This document shows, in pieces, positions 61,100 through 64,000 of a DNA stretch of 64,000 bases. Every line of letters begins with the position of its first letter. Position 1 is the stretch's first letter. Source of the stretch: Agapetus fuscipes (taxonomy: Eukaryota > Arthropoda > Insecta > Trichoptera > Glossosomatidae). The notes under the pieces were generated by a model. The model was given only the letters and a program-made list of their open reading frames with translations, was not told where the DNA came from and searched no databases. Made by a program: the position numbers and the translations under genes. Location: positions 8,827,229 to 8,891,228 of the forward strand of contig OX637356.1 of assembly GCA_951799405.1 (NCBI GenBank), in the 5' to 3' direction.

Positions 61100-61205
61100 C
61101 ATAAACAAAATTCTGACGTCACACGGCCGGGTTGCTAGGAAAGTGGCTAACTAATATTTTGTTGTTGGTTGCTAATGACGGTAGTCCAATAAAAGTGTGA
61201 TGTTA
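61100..61205. repeat. low-copy repeat shared with 46455-46558
   Basis: CACGGCCGGGTTGCTAGGAA and AATGACGGTAGTCCAATAAA pair with the 46.5 kb copy in order and spacing. Confidence 0.6.
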
Positions 61206-61319
61206 GCCCGCCGAGAGCTTGAAATTTAAATTTATGTTTATTCCATTATTTGGTATTGAAAATTGGCACAATGACTGCCTCTCTCCAGTCCGATGGGACC
61301 TCTTTACAACTAGTAACTG

Positions 61320-61515
61320 GTGAATTCATTCATGTTCATCACCTTTTCTTCTTTTACACCCACATTGTGTATCCCATTCCTTCACAACCTCCTCAATCTG
61401 ATCATGCCATACTTTTCTCGATCAGACCTTACCTCTTTTTCCTTTCACACTTCCGCTGTACATACACTTTTCTATCATCATTCATTCTTTCCACATGCCC
61501 AAACCATCTCATCAC
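61320..61515 (-). pseudogene. LINE reverse transcriptase C-terminal remnant
   Basis: The reverse strand shows KNVMRWFGHVER and, after frame changes, an EKYGMIRLRRL-like form of the K-V-W-S-D-Q-I-E-E-I region. Sister of 26574-26865 (both share TGCCCAAACCATCTCATCAC). Confidence 0.7.
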
Positions 61516-61835
61516 ATTCTTATGTAATAAAAATTGATAATAAATGAAATGTTTATGGAAAACCAATCGTATCTATTTTTTTCACACTGCAACACTGTTA
61601 CCTGTAAGTAACCTGTAATTATCCGACATTATTGATTTGTTATGTTGTTTGCTTCGCCATTTATTTATTCAGATGTCTCCCACTCGATTATAAAGCCTTG
61701 TACACTCTATGTAATCACTCCATCTGCATGCACAGACTTAAAACAAGCATTGTTTATTATTTTGCAATGTGTACAGTACAGTATGTTTTTAGACTAAAAC
61801 ACTTCACAAATTTGAAAATTCGCTGATTTTTTTTT
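61516..61835. other. no gene seen
   Basis: Nothing recognised. Confidence 0.4.
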
Positions 61836-61837
61836 GG

Positions 61838-61943
61838 TAACGCCTTTACCAAAAACCGATCACAAAAGGTTCGTCCAGACTTGCGGCAATTGGGTCTTGC
61901 TTGAGAATTGGCGCTATGTGCCGACGAACTGGCTCGTAAAAAG
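61838..61943 (+). repeat. Rep-B SINE, middle part
   Basis: CGCCTTTACCAAAAACCGAT, GCAATTGGGTCTTGCTTGAG and AATTGGCGCTATGTGCCGAC match the Rep-B body. Head and tail are missing. Confidence 0.85.
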
Positions 61944-61945
61944 TT

Positions 61946-62100
61946 CGGTCGACTGCTCAGTTGGTAGAATGCTTGCATTCCATGCAGAGTGCAAGAATTC
62001 AATCCCCACCGAAGGTTTCAGAAATATTATCTGTTTCAGTGTTTATTTCCAACCCAAAATAAATGCCGGCAAGGTATCCTCAGCCTTCACAGATTGCATT
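61946..62100 (+). repeat. Rep-A SINE, 5' half
   Basis: TCGGTCGACTGCTCAGTTGG (A box), AAGAATTCAATCCCCACCGA (damaged B box), TATCTGTTTCAGTGTTTATT, ATGCCGGCAAGGTATCCTCA. The tail is absent. Confidence 0.9.
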
Positions 62101-62169
62101 GGTTAATTATTAATTGATTATCATTAAAGTATTAAATAAGGAATTATGAACTGATAATATCGATACCGG

Positions 62170-62236
62170 TTTCTGGCCAGTCAAAATAGCTTAGTGAATT
62201 GTATTCCTCTTCACAAATCTATTTAAAAAAAAACTA
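62170..62236 (+). repeat. Rep-D SINE tail
   Basis: TCTGGCCAGTCAAAATAGCT, GAATTGTATTCCTCTTCACA and AATCTATTTAAAAA match the Rep-D 3' end. Confidence 0.75.
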
Positions 62237-62640
62237 TTGACTTACGAGTATTATATTTATCGTAATTATTGTCAATTAATTATGATACTTGTAGAACTAG
62301 TATTGATAGTTAACTATCTAGCTAGCCTTGTCAATTCCAAAACCATTAAACTTAACGATAGAATCGTAACTTTACTGCTTGCAATCAAGTATCTGTACCC
62401 CAAGTAAAAGACCCCATCTTACAACTCAACCAAAAATGTATGTAAACTTAAACAGTGCCTCTAGCAAGCGTTTTACTTTCCATATATTTTTTGATAAAAC
62501 GTTACGGTTAAGTTTAAACGCATATCTGAAGCTGTGCAATACGAATGAGACGTTCGACCAGCAATCAATTCGTTCAAATCGTAAAATTAGACCATCTTCC
62601 TTGATACTTATGAAGTCTTTCAATATTGATTTGTCATCAT
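62237..62640. other. no gene seen
   Basis: A CAGTGCCTCTAGCAAGCG block at 62453 is related to 797-880. The 91-codon frame at 62379 has no motif. Confidence 0.4.
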
Positions 62641-62655
62641 TCCTTGACTTATAGG

Positions 62656-63364
62656 TAGAGACTGGAAAATAGTGGTGTTATTTTTTGTAAATTTCGGTGT
62701 TATTTCCCTGAAAACAGGGAAATTCGCGTTATTTTTTTTTTTATCAAAAACAGGGAGATTTGGTGTTATTTTTTAGGGTTGATTTGATCAAAATTAAGGT
62801 TGATATAATTGCAAAACAATAAATATTACTAATATTTACGATTTATTATATATATAAAACAAAATATACTTACAAAAACAATGAATAAACAAAATGTGAA
62901 TCAATACGAGTACAAACATACAAAAAAAACATTAATTGAAAAAGTATTAATATTTCAATGACACACGGGATACCCTGCAATATCTATCTGCAATTATTAA
63001 TTAATAATTATCGAATAACATCTGTTGAACCAGGTTCAAATTTATGGTCAAATGACCCCGGCGGGGATCGAACCAACGTTCAATTCCAAACACGCTACAA
63101 AGATCAGCCCAATTGGCCCCCTCGGCCATTACACTGACCGATTTACCTGCGCTTTACACCTTGCAAAGGGTTTTCTTTTCTCTCCCACGAAATCGTTACA
63201 TTGCAAAAGCAACACATCACAACTTTTTTGCACAATTTCTACCAAAAGTACGAAAATTCGCGATATTTGCGAAAAATCTCAAATTTCGCGTTATTTGCGT
63301 AAAAACCTCAAAATTCGCGAATAAATTCGTTTTATCGCGATCGCGAAATTTTCCAGTCCCTACA
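62656..63364. mobile_element. 0.7 kb element with AGRGACTGGAAAAT ends, copy 1
   Basis: The left end GGTAGAGACTGGAAAATAGT and the inverted right end GTAGGGACTGGAAAATTTCG bound it. On the reverse strand the interior carries a Rep-D-type tRNA-like segment (GTTGGTTCGATCCCCGCCGG, 63050-63085) followed by AACCTGGTTCAACAGATGTT. A nested repeat of TTCGCG/CGCGAA words fills 63250-63350. No protein. DNA transposon or composite SINE; class not assigned. Confidence 0.6.
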
Positions 63365-63369
63365 GTTAT

Positions 63370-64000
63370 AGGTAGGGACTGGAAAATTTCGCGATCGCGA
63401 TAAAACGAATTTATTCGCGAATTTTGATGTTTTTACGCGAATAACGCGAAATTTGAGGTTTTACGCAAATATCGCGAATTTTCGTACTTTCGGTAGAAAT
63501 TGTGCGAAAAAGTTGTTATGTGTCGCTTCTGCAACGCAACTATTTTGTGGGAAAGAAAAGATTCCTGCAAAAACCCTTTGCAAGGTGCAAAGCACAGAAA
63601 AAATGGTCGGTGTTATAACCGAGGGGGCCAAGTGGGCTGATCTTTCAACGTTGAAACACGCTAGAACGCTAGACGCGGGGTTCGATCCCCGCCTGGGTCA
63701 TTTGACCAAAAATTTGACCCTGGTTCAACAAATGTAATTGGGTAATTATAAATTAATAATTAATTAAAGTGCTCATTGAGGCTTTCATAAAAGCCAACAT
63801 CCCTCGAAAAAATTAGATAACCCTCATCTAGAGAGACTAAATTTAATATTTTAAAAGGATATTGCAGGGTATTCGGAGTGTCATTAAAATATTAATACTT
63901 TTTTCAATCAATGGTTTTTTGTAAGTTGTAACTCGTATTGATTCAGATCCAGATGTTGTTTATTCATTGTTTTTGAAGGTACATATTGTTGTTTATATAA
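63370..64000. mobile_element. same element, copy 2, head to head and cut by the window end
   Basis: Starts GGTAGGGACTGGAAAATTTC and is the inverted counterpart of copy 1 for at least 600 bases, through GGGTTCGATCCCCGCCTGGG (63680-63700) and CTCGTATTGATTCAGATC, to the last base of the window. The two copies are separated by about five bases. Confidence 0.75.

Overview
This window looks like gene-poor nuclear DNA from an insect genome. It is AT-rich, and I find no multi-exon gene, rRNA, CRISPR array or bacterial-style operon. The recognisable coding sequence is all decayed non-LTR retrotransposon (LINE) reverse transcriptase, mostly the last 50-200 codons. The C-terminal signatures (GRGRPRKVW, GHVARLSEQRW, GEAYVQQW, GRRRTSLLKNLRQYLG) are of types common in insects. 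The very frequent GTAGGTA/GTACCTAC words are typical of moths and butterflies, so Lepidoptera is my best but unproven guess. I cannot exclude that the window lies inside a long intron.

Four dispersed repeat families dominate, named here for cross-reference. Rep-A is a tRNA-derived SINE of about 320 bp with an A box TAGCTCAGTTGG and a B box GGTTCGAATCC. Rep-B is a second tRNA-derived SINE of about 300 bp (head GGTCCGTAGTCCAGTGG, tail ending in ATTATTATTATTAA). Rep-C, the most abundant, is a 250-270 bp unit that starts at CCTTGACTTATAGGTTGG and ends in TAGATTATAGATTA repeats. It is also found just downstream of LINE C-termini. Rep-D is a tRNA-related SINE with a TTCGAAYCCCGC-like B box and a tail ending in AAATCTATTT.

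Layout. 0-9.5 kb: a 1.4 kb terminal-inverted-repeat element, several LINE ends, a hammerhead-ribozyme-like hairpin element and a 1.3 kb reverse-strand LINE remnant with YADD. 9.5-15 kb: mostly plain AT-rich DNA with a few SINEs. 15-19 kb: a foldback element (FB1) and SINEs. 19-25 kb: MITEs and LINE ends. 25-33 kb: hairpin elements, a hAT-type MITE, an LTR-like promoter and a minisatellite. 33-44 kb: Rep-A and Rep-C copies, two LINE remnants and an inverted pair of 0.7 kb elements. 44-50 kb: LINE ends, long hairpins and the largest foldback element (FB2, about 40 copies of a 15-bp unit). 50-64 kb: LINE ends, nested MITEs inside Rep-C copies, a third foldback (FB3), a perfect 50-bp inverted repeat, and a head-to-head pair of SINE-bearing elements that runs off the end of the window.

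The parts relate by nesting and mobilisation, not as a pathway. MITEs interrupt Rep-C copies and LINE remnants, a 5'-truncated LINE sits inside FB1, and a Rep-C copy sits inside FB3. The most interesting signals are: (1) recurrent hammerhead-like motifs (a GAAA plus a self-complementary stem-III segment) inside inverted-repeat elements; (2) three foldback elements whose arms are built from 15-bp subrepeats and which are flanked by 9-bp target duplications; (3) repeated coupling of Rep-C to the 3' end of one LINE family.
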